Assembly: GCA_031270875.1 (NCBI GenBank)
Contig: JAISXC010000103.1
Span: 1-9,016 of the forward strand
Reading direction: 5' to 3'
Origin: Desulfovibrio sp.
GTDB lineage: Bacteria; Desulfobacterota; Desulfovibrionia; Desulfovibrionales; Desulfovibrionaceae
DNA length: 9,016 nucleotides
The translations under genes and the position numbers were made by a program. A model generated the notes under the pieces. The model worked only from the letters and a program-made list of their open reading frames with translations, was not told where the DNA came from and made no database searches. Positions 1 to 7,414 of the stretch are shown in pieces; position 1 is the first letter of the stretch; every line of letters begins with the position of its first letter.

Positions 1-1389
1 GACAATATCGACGTCGTCCGGGAGCAACTCGGCATTCTCTGTCTGTCGGAAGATCCGGCCCTGTGGAGTCTGGCGAACGTGAAACTTCAGACAATCATTC
101 CAGAACTGGCCTTTGAATCTTTTTCGGGAATGAGGGCTTTCTCCCGGACGGCTTCCCCCAAGGTGCGCCGGCTCTTTGCCCTGCGCGAACGAGCTGGCGA
201 TGAGGCGCGCAACCTGCAAACCTCCATGCTGGCTCTGCAGAGATTTGGCGACAACATAGCGCGCTCCCGTGGGCGCGACATACGGGAATCTTTGCAATTT
301 GACGCCGCCGTGGGCGCGTTGTCCACACAACCTTTTGTCAGGGAGGTCATGACGTTGTGCGGCGGCGCCTCTACCGCGGACAAGGGCGATTGCCAACGCT
401 TCGAGCGGGAGTTGGCGGTTTTTCATCGGGCCTTTGACAATAAACGTGAAGCTGATGAATTCGTTCGTATCATCTGGAGAAATTTGACTGAGAATCTGCG
501 TTATCTGGCCGACGAGGCCGCCGCCGCGGAGTTTCAGAATATCCGGGACAACGTCGCCACCCTGAAAAAGGAGACCCTTCTGGCACAGTACAGTTATTAT
601 CTGGCCGTTGCCGTGTTTGTCGTCATTATGGCCGGCATCATTCTGGCGCTACGCGTCTGCCTTTTGCTCCCCATATCTCTGGCGGCGAAAAAACTGCGCA
701 TGATACACCTCGGTCACAAAATCGGAGCTTTGCCGCCCGCGCGTATTGTCGAATTACAGCAACTGCTTGACATGGTCTCGAAGCTGGACTGCTATCTGTC
801 TGATCTGGCGGAGTATTCCGACAAATTGGCCCAGGAGAAAACAAAATTTGAGGACATGAGCATGAAGGACGCCCTTACCGGCGTCGCCAACCGGCGCAAT
901 TTCGACAACCGCCTTGCGAGGGAGCATCGGGGCGAATCCATGGGCATACTTATGATTGACGTGGATTTGTTCAAAAAATACAATGACACGTTGGGGCACA
1001 AGGCCGGCGACGACTGCCTTGCCGCGCTGGCTTCCGCAATGCAGTCCACGCTTTTCCGCAGTTCTGACGCGCTCTTTCGCTACGGAGGCGAGGAATTCGC
1101 CGTAATTCTGGAAAATGTCACTCCCGGGCAGGCTCTTGCTGTGGCAAAACGCATGAAGGACAAGGTGCAATCGTTGCGGATGCCGCACCCCTCCTCCACT
1201 GTTTCGCCCCATGTCACCATCAGCATCGGCGCGGCTGTCGCCCGCAAGGATGAGCCCATTTCTTGCGGAGAGTTGGTGCAGCGGGCGGACAGGGCGCTCT
1301 ATCGCGCCAAAAACAGCGGACGAAACCGCATTTGTCTGTACGGGGAAAACCTTGACGGGAAGATTGAAAGTGCCGCCGGGGAGAAATAA
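1..1389 (+). CDS. Membrane-bound GGDEF diguanylate cyclase, 5'-partial
   Basis: Predicted to make cyclic di-GMP from two GTP at the inner membrane. The frame is open from base 1, so the start lies upstream; 462 residues are visible (numbered from base 1). Residues 1-195 are helical and probably periplasmic, with two cysteines at 120 and 131. A hydrophobic segment at about 198-224 is followed by a HAMP-like linker (PIS near the membrane, VELQQL later) and a coiled-coil-like stretch to about 283. The GGDEF domain covers about 284-448: DALTGVANRR from 290, metal-ligand Asp320 in MIDVD, and the active site GGEEF at 362-366. RSSD at 353-356, exactly five residues before GGEEF, matches the RxxD inhibitory site, so product feedback is expected. 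No EAL or HD-GYP domain follows, and the ligand is unknown. A GTG at 79 could be read as a start, but the upstream reading (DNIDVVREQLG...) looks like continuous protein. It uses codons such as TTA (754-756) that the genes downstream mostly avoid. Confidence 0.93.
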   Translation, partial: DNIDVVREQLGILCLSEDPALWSLANVKLQTIIPELAFESFSGMRAFSRTASPKVRRLFALRERAGDEARNLQTSMLALQRFGDNIARSRGRDIRESLQFDAAVGALSTQPFVREVMTLCGGASTADKGDCQRFERELAVFHRAFDNKREADEFVRIIWRNLTENLRYLADEAAAAEFQNIRDNVATLKKETLLAQYSYYLAVAVFVVIMAGIILALRVCLLLPISLAAKKLRMIHLGHKIGALPPARIVELQQLLDMVSKLDCYLSDLAEYSDKLAQEKTKFEDMSMKDALTGVANRRNFDNRLAREHRGESMGILMIDVDLFKKYNDTLGHKAGDDCLAALASAMQSTLFRSSDALFRYGGEEFAVILENVTPGQALAVAKRMKDKVQSLRMPHPSSTVSPHVTISIGAAVARKDEPISCGELVQRADRALYRAKNSGRNRICLYGENLDGKIESAAGEK

Positions 1390-1428
1390 ATCTCAAAATT
1401 GCCTGTCATCATTGTCAAACAGCACAGT

Positions 1429-1434
1429 AAGGAG
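1429..1434 (+). promoter_or_regulatory. Ribosome binding site of psd
   Basis: AAGGAG lies five bases before the ATG at 1440 and is a near-consensus Shine-Dalgarno sequence. It supports independent translation of psd after the cyclase gene, whose stop is 50 bases upstream of the psd start. No convincing promoter or terminator hairpin is visible in that gap. Confidence 0.75.
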
Positions 1435-1439
1435 TCACA

Positions 1440-2081
1440 ATGCACAAGCCCAATATCGGCATCGCCCCCGAGGGCTGGCCCTGCATCGGGCTGGCGGCGC
1501 TTGCCTCTGAGGTCTGCGCCCTTGCGGACTTTGAAATTCCGGCCGTGATTTTTTTGGCGGTCTGCGCTTTCAGTCTGCATTTTTTTCGCGATCCGGAGCG
1601 CGTTGTGCCCCAAGGGCCGGGATTGGCCGTCAGCCCGGCTGACGGGCGCATACTGCACATCATCGAACGCCAGGACCCCATGGACGGAGAATCCAGGCTC
1701 TGCGTCGGCATTTTTATGAATGTCTTCAACGTGCACGTCAACCGCGCCCCTGTGGCCGGAATTGTGGAGGAAATACGCTACCGGCCCGGAAAATTTTTCA
1801 ATGCCTCCCTTGACAAGGCGTCTGAAGACAACGAGCGCTGCGTCTACAAGCTGCGCGACGCCGACGGGCTTTCCTGGACTATGGTGCAGATAGCCGGGCT
1901 TGTCGCCAGGCGTATTGTCTGCCGCGTGGAGGCGGGCGACGATCTGGCCAGGGGGGAGCGTTTCGGCGTGATACGCTTCGGCTCGCGAGTTGACCTTTAC
2001 CTGCCGCGCGGGTATGTTGCTGCCGTAAAGCCCGGCGAACACGTTTTCGGGGGGCAAACCGCCATCGCGCGCAGAAACTGA
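1440..2081 (+). CDS. psd: Phosphatidylserine decarboxylase proenzyme (short PSD-A type)
   Basis: Decarboxylates phosphatidylserine to phosphatidylethanolamine at the inner membrane, the second step after PssA. The protein has 213 residues, the usual size of the short family and smaller than the roughly 320-residue E. coli type. Residues 15-48 are hydrophobic and probably anchor it to the membrane. FRDPER (49-54), SPADGR (65-70) and NVFNVHVNR (94-102) are family signatures. The self-cleavage pair is Gly181-Ser182 within [11 protein letters not shown]; cleavage gives a large beta chain and a 32-residue alpha chain whose Ser182 becomes the pyruvoyl cofactor. Asp68 and His99 are the likely partners of Ser182 in the self-processing triad, inferred by position from the family. 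The start is set by a strong ribosome site. The next gene, pssA, begins 11 bases after the stop and makes this enzyme's substrate. Confidence 0.96.
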   Translation: MHKPNIGIAPEGWPCIGLAALASEVCALADFEIPAVIFLAVCAFSLHFFRDPERVVPQGPGLAVSPADGRILHIIERQDPMDGESRLCVGIFMNVFNVHVNRAPVAGIVEEIRYRPGKFFNASLDKASEDNERCVYKLRDADGLSWTMVQIAGLVARRIVCRVEAGDDLARGERFGVIRFGSRVDLYLPRGYVAAVKPGEHVFGGQTAIARRN

Positions 2082-2092
2082 AGCACAGACCG

Positions 2093-2848
2093 ATGGATAG
2101 AAAACGACCGGGAAAGGGCATTTATCTCCTGCCCAACATGATCACGACCATGAGCCTGTTTTTCGGCTTTCTGGCCTTGGTCTGGGCCATGCAGGGGCAG
2201 TATGAGACCTCCGCCATGAGTTTGCTTCTCGCCGCCCTGATGGACGGCCTGGACGGCAAGGTAGCCCGTCTCACAAATACGGCGAGCGAATTCGGCATCC
2301 AGTATGATTCGTTGGCGGATCTGGCGGCCTTCGGCATCGCTCCGGCGGTGCTGCTCTGGCAGTGGCAGTTGCAGCATTTCGGGCGCACGGGCATCGCGGC
2401 GGCTTTTTTTTATACCGCCTGCGGCGCTCTGCGCCTTGCCCGTTTCAACGCAAGCACCGCGGCCGTGGGCAAGCGTTTTTTCATAGGCCTGCCCATCCCG
2501 GTCGCAGCATGCACCGTCTCCTGCTTCATCTTTTTCGCCGCGCATCTGCCCGCTTTTGCATTGGCGGGGCTGCCGTATGCGGTTTTTGCCCTGGCCGTCG
2601 CCCTGGGGCTTGTCATGGTGAGTTCCGTCCGGTATTTTTCCTTCAAGGAATACGACTTCCTGCGTGCCCACCCCATCCGTTCCATGCTTACTTTTATCGT
2701 TCTTCTCGCGCTTGTGATTTCGGCTCCCAAAATCATGGGCTTTTTGTTGTGCGTCACCTACATCGCCGGTGGTCTGACTTATACCTTTGTTATTCTGCCT
2801 CGCAGAAACCGCCAACTTTTGCGCGCTCTTACGCCGCAGGACAGTTAG
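2093..2848 (+). CDS. pssA: CDP-diacylglycerol-serine O-phosphatidyltransferase
   Basis: Joins CDP-diacylglycerol and L-serine to give phosphatidylserine and CMP, supplying Psd. The 251-residue protein carries the complete CDP-alcohol phosphatidyltransferase motif D-x2-DG-x2-AR-x8-G-x3-D-x3-D: Asp51, Asp54, Gly55, Ala58, Arg59, Gly68, Asp72 and Asp76, the metal and substrate-binding aspartates. It is an integral membrane protein with roughly seven or eight hydrophobic stretches (about 17-33, 78-92, 99-113, 131-152, 158-178, 197-211, 214-234, plus a short one before the motif). This is the membrane-embedded type II PssA, unlike the unrelated phospholipase-D-like E. coli enzyme. The assignment to serine rather than glycerol phosphate rests on the adjacent psd and on the N-terminal pattern LLPNMITTMSLFFGF. 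There is no good Shine-Dalgarno sequence before the ATG, and the 11-base gap after psd suggests translational coupling. Confidence 0.94.
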   Translation: MDRKRPGKGIYLLPNMITTMSLFFGFLALVWAMQGQYETSAMSLLLAALMDGLDGKVARLTNTASEFGIQYDSLADLAAFGIAPAVLLWQWQLQHFGRTGIAAAFFYTACGALRLARFNASTAAVGKRFFIGLPIPVAACTVSCFIFFAAHLPAFALAGLPYAVFALAVALGLVMVSSVRYFSFKEYDFLRAHPIRSMLTFIVLLALVISAPKIMGFLLCVTYIAGGLTYTFVILPRRNRQLLRALTPQDS

Positions 2849-2869
2849 CGCTCTGAGGCGGCGCAGGAC
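2823..2869 (+). repeat. Imperfect tandem duplication across the pssA stop codon
   Basis: GCGCTCT occurs at 2823-2829 and again at 2848-2854, and CGCAGGAC occurs at 2835-2842 and again at 2862-2869. The blocks are separated by 5 and 7 bases in the two copies, so the units are 20 and 22 bases with shifts of 25 and 27. The pssA stop codon (2846-2848) sits at the junction. The arms CGCCGC (2832-2837) and GCGGCG (2858-2863) are also complementary and could form a weak hairpin with a 20-base loop. It could be a remnant of a small duplication or chance in GC-rich sequence. Confidence 0.45.
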
Positions 2870-2903
2870 GAATTCCGGGGCGGCGCGCGTATTTTTTGCT
2901 TTT

Positions 2904-2910
2904 GAGGAGG
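2904..2910 (+). promoter_or_regulatory. Ribosome binding site of leuA
   Basis: GAGGAGG ends ten bases before the leuA ATG at 2921; a second weaker GAGG at 2914-2917 is closer. The 72-base gap after pssA is the longest inside the cluster. It contains a T-run (2892-2897) but no hairpin directly before it, and no leucine-codon leader peptide or T-box is visible. Confidence 0.6.
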
Positions 2911-2920
2911 CGCGAGGCAG

Positions 2921-4459
2921 ATGCAAAACCACGTGTATTTTTTCGACACCACCTTGCGCGACGGGGAGCAGTCGCCCGGCGCGACCATGAACCTGCAGGA
3001 AAAGCTCGCCCTTGCAAGGCAGATGGAAAAACTTGGCGTGGATGTGGTTGAGGCGGGCTTTCCCGCCTCCAGTCCCGGAGATTTTGAGGCCGTCAACACC
3101 ATTGCCGCCAAGATCCGCGGTCTGCAGGTGGCCGGGCTCGCCCGCTGCCTTGAAGAAGATATTGATCGCTGCTGGGAAGCTGTGAAGGTGGGAGAAAATC
3201 CGCGCATCCACGTTTTTTTGTCCACCTCGCCCCTGCACATGGAATACAAACTGCGCAAACGCCCCGAAGACGTTATCAAAATGATTGAAGACGGTGTAAG
3301 GCGCTGCGTTTCCTACACGAACAACGTGGAGTTTTCCGCCGAGGACGCCTCGCGCTCTGAACGCGATTTTCTCTGCCGTGCTGTGGAAACCGCCATCAAG
3401 GCCGGAGCGCGCGTCATCAACCTGCCCGATACCGTGGGCTATGCCCAGCCGGAGGAATTCGCCGCCCTTGTGCGCTACGTCATTGAAAATACCCCCCAAA
3501 GCGACAGGGCCATTTTCAGCGTCCATTGTCACGATGATCTGGGGCTCGGTGTCGCCAACACCCTTGCGGCGATCAGGGTTGGCGCGCGTCAGGTGGAAGT
3601 CACCCTGAACGGCATCGGCGAGCGGGCGGGCAACGCCTCCCTTGAAGAAGTGGCCATGGCACTTTCCGTGCGGCGGGACTACTATGGTCTCACGCACAAT
3701 ATTGCCACGGAGCAGCTTTACCCTTCCTGCCGCATGCTCTCCATGACCATCGGCAGGCCCATCCCGGGGCACAAGGCCATTGTGGGCGAAAATGCCTTTG
3801 CCCACGAGTCCGGCGTGCACCAGGACGGCATGCTGAAAAACCGCGAAACTTACGAGATCATGACCCCGCAGTCCGTGGGACGGGCGGGCAGCAGCCTTGT
3901 CATCGGCAAGCATTCCGGCCGCAACGCCGTGCGCAGCAGGTTTGAGAGCATGGGCTTCAAATTGGATGAGACGGAACTCAATGTGCTTTTTGAGGCGGTC
4001 AAAAAACTCGCCGACCGCAAAAAAACGCTGCATGATGACGATCTCATGGCCCTGGTGCATGAAGAGATTTATCGTATGCCGGATCGCTACCGTCTGCGGC
4101 ATGTGAGCGTGCAGAGTTCCGACGCGGGAGGCGTGCCGCCGACGGCCGCCGTCATCATGGACGTGGACGGACAGGAGAAAAGCGGCGCCGGCTTCGGCGC
4201 CGGACCTGTGGACGCGCTGTTCAACGTCATTGCCGACATCGTGGGACGCGAGACGGAGCTGGAACAGTATTCCATCAACGCCATCACCGGCGGCACGGAC
4301 GCGCTGGGGGAGGTGACCGTGCGCCTCAATGCGGGAGACTGCACCGCCACAGGGCGTGGCGCGCACCCCGACATACTGGTGGCAAGCGCCAGAGCGTATG
4401 TCAATGCCCTCAATTCTCTGGCAAAACTGGAGACGGAAAGGCACAAAAAAATTTGCTGA
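2921..4459 (+). CDS. leuA: 2-isopropylmalate synthase
   Basis: Condenses acetyl-CoA with 2-ketoisovalerate to 2-isopropylmalate, the committed and normally leucine-inhibited step of leucine synthesis. The 512-residue length fits the bacterial LeuA type 1 family. The TIM-barrel catalytic domain opens with DTTLRDGEQSPG (9-20), containing Arg13 and Asp14. The metal site is completed by His202 and His204 in VHCHDDLG and Asn238 in GERAGNASLEE. Other family blocks are INLPDTVGYAQP (166-177) and the GENAFAHESGVHQDG region (289-303). The C-terminal part from about residue 391 matches the LeuA allosteric dimer domain, including GAGFGAGPVDALF (422-434), so leucine feedback is expected. The intact regulatory domain and the adjacent leuCDB favour LeuA over homocitrate or citramalate synthase. 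The 31-base gap to leuC supports co-transcription. Confidence 0.97.
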   Translation: MQNHVYFFDTTLRDGEQSPGATMNLQEKLALARQMEKLGVDVVEAGFPASSPGDFEAVNTIAAKIRGLQVAGLARCLEEDIDRCWEAVKVGENPRIHVFLSTSPLHMEYKLRKRPEDVIKMIEDGVRRCVSYTNNVEFSAEDASRSERDFLCRAVETAIKAGARVINLPDTVGYAQPEEFAALVRYVIENTPQSDRAIFSVHCHDDLGLGVANTLAAIRVGARQVEVTLNGIGERAGNASLEEVAMALSVRRDYYGLTHNIATEQLYPSCRMLSMTIGRPIPGHKAIVGENAFAHESGVHQDGMLKNRETYEIMTPQSVGRAGSSLVIGKHSGRNAVRSRFESMGFKLDETELNVLFEAVKKLADRKKTLHDDDLMALVHEEIYRMPDRYRLRHVSVQSSDAGGVPPTAAVIMDVDGQEKSGAGFGAGPVDALFNVIADIVGRETELEQYSINAITGGTDALGEVTVRLNAGDCTATGRGAHPDILVASARAYVNALNSLAKLETERHKKIC

Positions 4460-4479
4460 GCTGAAAGCCGTTTTGCAAC

Positions 4480-4485
4480 GAGGAG
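4480..4485 (+). promoter_or_regulatory. Ribosome binding site fixing the leuC start
   Basis: GAGGAG is five bases before the ATG at 4491. The leuC frame is open back to an ATG at 4329 inside leuA, but only the 4491 start has a good ribosome site and yields the normal LeuC N-terminus ([10 protein letters not shown]). Confidence 0.8.
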
Positions 4486-4490
4486 CAAAT

Positions 4491-5753
4491 ATGCCGAAAA
4501 CACTGACACAAAAAATTTTACAAAGGCACAGCGACGATACCGTGGAGCGCGACGGCCAGATCGTGCAGTGCCGCCTTTCCCTTGTGATGGCCAACGACAT
4601 CACAGCCCCGCTGGCCATAAAGTCTTTCAGGGAGATGAAAGCGGAAAGGGTGTTCGACAGGGATAAAATCGTTCTCGTGATGGATCATTTCACCCCGCAG
4701 AAGGACATTGATTCCGCCAATCAGGTGCTTACATGCCGCGCTTTCGCCAAAGAGCAAGGCATCACCCACTACTACGAGGGCGGCCCCTGCGGGGTGGAGC
4801 ATGCCCTTTTGCCGGAGCAGGGTCTTGTGGGCCCCGGCGATCTCGTCATCGGCGCGGACAGCCATACCTGCACTTACGGCGGCGTGGGCGCTTTCGCCAC
4901 GGGCATGGGGTCAACGGACATCGCGGCGGGCATGGCCCTGGGGGAAACCTGGCTCAAGGTGCCGCCGGCCATACGCGTGAACTATGCCGGAGCCATGCCG
5001 GAATGGTTGCGGGCCAAGGATCTCATACTCATGCTCATCGCCGAAATCGGCGTGGACGGCGCCCGGTACAGAGCCCTGGAATTCGGTGGTCCGGTGATTG
5101 ACGAATTGCCGGTGGAGGGCCGGCTTACCATGGCCAACATGGCCGTAGAGGCCGGCGGCAAGGCGGGGCTTTTCCCGGTGGACGGGCGGACCCGCGCCTA
5201 TTGCGCCGAACATGGCCGGCCGGGTCTTGACTTTTTCCTGGCGGGGGATGAGGGTGCGCCCTATGAGCGTATTGTCAGCTTTGATGTGACCGGCAGGGAA
5301 CCCGTGGTGGCCTGCCCGCATTTGCCCTCCAACGTGAGGCCTGTCTCCGCAGTGCCCGACACGCCGGTGCAGCAGGTTGTCATAGGTTCCTGCACCAACG
5401 GCAGAATAAGCGACATGCGCGATGCCGCCCGTGTGTTGCGCGGCCGCAAGGTGGACAGGAACGTGCGCTGCATTGTGCTGCCCTCCACGCCGACAATCTG
5501 GAAACAGTGCCTTCAGGAAGGATTGCTGGAGATTTTCATGGACGCCGGCTGTATTGTGGGCCCCAGCACCTGCGGCCCCTGTCTTGGCGGGCACATGGGC
5601 ATACTGGGCGACGGGGAGCGGGCTGTGGCCACCACCAACCGCAATTTCAAGGGGCGCATGGGAAGTCTCGCCTCGGAAGTCTACCTGGCGAGTCCGGTGG
5701 TCGCGGCCGCTTCGGCCGTGGCTGGCTGCGTGGCCGGCCCGGCGCAGCTGTAA
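4491..5753 (+). CDS. leuC: 3-isopropylmalate dehydratase, large subunit
   Basis: With LeuD it isomerises 2-isopropylmalate to 3-isopropylmalate by dehydration and rehydration on a [4Fe-4S] cluster in the cytoplasm. The protein is 420 residues, matching the shorter archaeal-like LeuC group rather than the roughly 466-residue E. coli form. Three cluster cysteines are present: Cys301 in GSCTNGR, and Cys361 and Cys364 in [12 protein letters not shown]. Aconitase-family blocks include DHFTPQKD (65-72), [15 protein letters not shown] (121-135) and the C-terminal [11 protein letters not shown] (381-391). Homoaconitase and dimethylmalate dehydratase large subunits are close relatives; the position between leuA and leuD makes isopropylmalate the best substrate call. 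The oxygen-sensitive cluster suits an anaerobe. Confidence 0.96.
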   Translation: MPKTLTQKILQRHSDDTVERDGQIVQCRLSLVMANDITAPLAIKSFREMKAERVFDRDKIVLVMDHFTPQKDIDSANQVLTCRAFAKEQGITHYYEGGPCGVEHALLPEQGLVGPGDLVIGADSHTCTYGGVGAFATGMGSTDIAAGMALGETWLKVPPAIRVNYAGAMPEWLRAKDLILMLIAEIGVDGARYRALEFGGPVIDELPVEGRLTMANMAVEAGGKAGLFPVDGRTRAYCAEHGRPGLDFFLAGDEGAPYERIVSFDVTGREPVVACPHLPSNVRPVSAVPDTPVQQVVIGSCTNGRISDMRDAARVLRGRKVDRNVRCIVLPSTPTIWKQCLQEGLLEIFMDAGCIVGPSTCGPCLGGHMGILGDGERAVATTNRNFKGRMGSLASEVYLASPVVAAASAVAGCVAGPAQL

Positions 5754-5790
5754 CCGGAATTGCCGGCGCGATTTCCGCAACGCTGGAAAA

Positions 5791-5795
5791 AAGGA
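5791..5795 (+). promoter_or_regulatory. Ribosome binding site fixing the leuD start
   Basis: AAGGA lies seven bases before the ATG at 5803. The frame is open back into leuC (to about 5422), but the start at 5803 gives the normal LeuD N-terminus and has this site, so the upstream reading is not translated as leuD. Confidence 0.7.
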
Positions 5796-5802
5796 AACAG
5801 CC

Positions 5803-6312
5803 ATGAATTACAAGGGCAAAGCCCATAAAATGGGTGACAATATCGACACGGACGCCATCATACCGGCGCGTTTTCTGGTGACCACGGACTCCGCCAAACT
5901 TGGGAAAAACTGTTTCTCCGGCCTTGAACCGGGCTGGGTGAAGCGTGTGCGGAAAGGCGACATTCTGGTGGCCGGACGCAATTTCGGGTGCGGTTCCTCG
6001 CGCGAGCACGCGCCCATAGCCATTCTGGGAGCGGGCATCCCCGTCGTCGTCGCTCACAGTTTTGCGCGAATTTTCTACCGCAACGCTTTCAATATGGGTT
6101 TGCTGCTTATGGAGGCGGGAGACGACGCGGCAAAAATTCAGGACGGCGACGAGTTGGAAATTGTTCCCGGTGAGGGGGGCATCCGTGACTTCACGCGGAA
6201 TTTTGACATTGTCTGTCCGCCGCTGCCCGAATCCATGGCGGAAATTCTCAACGCCGGCGGGCTTGTGGGCCATGTAAGCAGGCGGCTGGGAAAAGCCCGG
6301 GCCGGAGTATAA
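5803..6312 (+). CDS. leuD: 3-isopropylmalate dehydratase, small subunit
   Basis: Swivel-domain partner of LeuC, completing the isopropylmalate isomerase active site. It has 169 residues, the size of the short LeuD group that pairs with roughly 420-residue LeuC; the E. coli type is about 201. The N-terminal block [16 protein letters not shown] (10-25) and the substrate-contacting loop [12 protein letters not shown] (60-71) are both intact. In the specificity loop (RFLVTTD, 23-29), Val26 is at the place where homoaconitases are reported to carry arginine, which agrees with isopropylmalate as substrate; this alignment is from memory. The stop is followed 16 bases later by leuB. Its subunit type matches that of the neighbouring LeuC, so the pair was probably inherited together. 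Confidence 0.96.
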   Translation: MNYKGKAHKMGDNIDTDAIIPARFLVTTDSAKLGKNCFSGLEPGWVKRVRKGDILVAGRNFGCGSSREHAPIAILGAGIPVVVAHSFARIFYRNAFNMGLLLMEAGDDAAKIQDGDELEIVPGEGGIRDFTRNFDIVCPPLPESMAEILNAGGLVGHVSRRLGKARAGV

Positions 6313-6328
6313 ATCAAACGGGAGAAAC

Positions 6329-7414
6329 ATGAAAAAACATATCTGCCTTCTGGAAGGCGACGGCATAGGTCCGGAAATAATTGCCCAGGGTGTTGCCGCC
6401 ATCGCCGAAGCGGCCGCGCGTTGTGGCCATGAGCTGACCTTTGAGAAGGCGCTCATCGGTGGGGCGGCCATCGACGTTGCGGGCGAGCCGCTGCCCGGGC
6501 GAACAGTTGAAAAATGCCGCCAGGCCGACGCGGTTTTTCTCGGCGCCGTGGGTGGTCCGAAATGGGACGCCGCCGACCCTGACAAAAGACCGGAAAAAGG
6601 TCTTTTGGGCATACGAAAAGCTCTCGGGCTCTATGCCAATCTGCGTCCGGCCCTGCTCATGCCCGAGCTTGCGGGCGCCTGCCTGCTCAAGGCGGAAACC
6701 GCGGCGGCGGGTATTGATCTTGTTGTGGTGCGCGAACTCACGGGCGGTATCTATTTTGGCGAGCCGCGCGGCATCAGTGCGCGCGGGGGAATGCGCACGG
6801 GCGCCAACAGCATGATTTACACAGAAGAGGAAATCCGCCGCATTGCCCGCACAGCCTTTGAACTGGCACGTCTGCGCCGCCGCAAGGTCTGCTCCGTGGA
6901 CAAAAGCAATGTGCTGGAAACCTCGCGTCTGTGGCGGGAAGTGGTTATTGAAGTGCACAGGAATTATGACGATGTGGGATTGAGCCACCTCTACGTGGAC
7001 AATGCAGCCATGCAGCTTGTGCGCGCCCCCTCGCAGTTTGACGTCATCCTCACGGGCAATCTTTTCGGGGACATCCTCTCTGACGAGGCGGCAGCCATCA
7101 CAGGTTCCCTGGGCATGCTGCCCTCGGCATCCGTGGGCGCTTCGGGGCCGGGACTGTTTGAACCAGTCCACGGCTCCGCGCCGGACATTGCCGGGCAGGA
7201 CAAGGCCAATCCTCTTGCCGCAATTCTTTCGGGTGCCATGTTGCTGCGCCTGGGGCTTGGCATGCCCGAGGCCGCCGATCTGGTGGAGAAAGCAGTGCGC
7301 TCCGCGCTGGCCGATGGATATCGCACCGCCGATATCATGGAAACGAAGAAAACATTGCTTGGTTGCGTCGCCATGGGTCAAAAAATTGTTGAAAATATCC
7401 GCAGGGCGTGCTAA
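6329..7414 (+). CDS. leuB: 3-isopropylmalate dehydrogenase
   Basis: Oxidises and decarboxylates 3-isopropylmalate to 2-ketoisocaproate using NAD+ and a divalent metal; a transaminase encoded elsewhere would then give leucine. The 361-residue length is typical. Substrate and metal residues are all in place: Arg96, Arg106, Arg135, Tyr142, Lys192, Asp224, Asp248 and Asp252. [11 protein letters not shown] (7-17) and GAVGGPKWD (72-80) mark the N-terminal part. The cofactor loop [15 protein letters not shown] (281-295) has Asp286-Ile287, the NAD-type pair rather than the Lys/Tyr-type residues of NADP isocitrate dehydrogenase. [17 protein letters not shown] (91-107) is characteristic of LeuB and argues against tartrate, homoisocitrate or isocitrate dehydrogenase. 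GGAG at 6321-6324 (GGGAG from 6320) is the ribosome site. This is the last gene of the leu group, with no clear terminator after it. Confidence 0.97.
   Translation: MKKHICLLEGDGIGPEIIAQGVAAIAEAAARCGHELTFEKALIGGAAIDVAGEPLPGRTVEKCRQADAVFLGAVGGPKWDAADPDKRPEKGLLGIRKALGLYANLRPALLMPELAGACLLKAETAAAGIDLVVVRELTGGIYFGEPRGISARGGMRTGANSMIYTEEEIRRIARTAFELARLRRRKVCSVDKSNVLETSRLWREVVIEVHRNYDDVGLSHLYVDNAAMQLVRAPSQFDVILTGNLFGDILSDEAAAITGSLGMLPSASVGASGPGLFEPVHGSAPDIAGQDKANPLAAILSGAMLLRLGLGMPEAADLVEKAVRSALADGYRTADIMETKKTLLGCVAMGQKIVENIRRAC

Noticed and set aside
79..81. GTG as the start of the diguanylate cyclase
   Set aside because: There is no ribosome site and the frame is open upstream to base 1 with protein-like sequence, so the true start is probably outside the window.
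1211..1510. 99-codon plus-strand open frame across the end of the cyclase gene
   Set aside because: It overlaps the GGDEF domain and the start of psd in another frame, with no ribosome site or recognisable protein; it is an overlap artefact.
2880..2900. Rho-independent terminator at the T-run before leuA
   Set aside because: Six T's follow GC-rich sequence, but no complementary arms lie directly before them; the nearest possible hairpin ends about 28 bases earlier.
4329..4490. N-terminal extension of leuC from an ATG inside leuA
   Set aside because: It would overlap leuA by 131 bases, has no ribosome site and gives sequence unlike LeuC. The ATG at 4491 has GAGGAG at good spacing.
1997..4618. 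873-codon minus-strand open frame as a real gene
   Set aside because: It is the exact mirror frame of pssA and leuA, both of which have full family motifs. Its reading shows no recognisable domain, and its length follows from avoided TTA, CTA and TCA codons.
6314..7381. 355-codon minus-strand open frame opposite leuB
   Set aside because: It is the mirror frame of leuB, which carries all catalytic residues; the antisense reading has no recognisable features.
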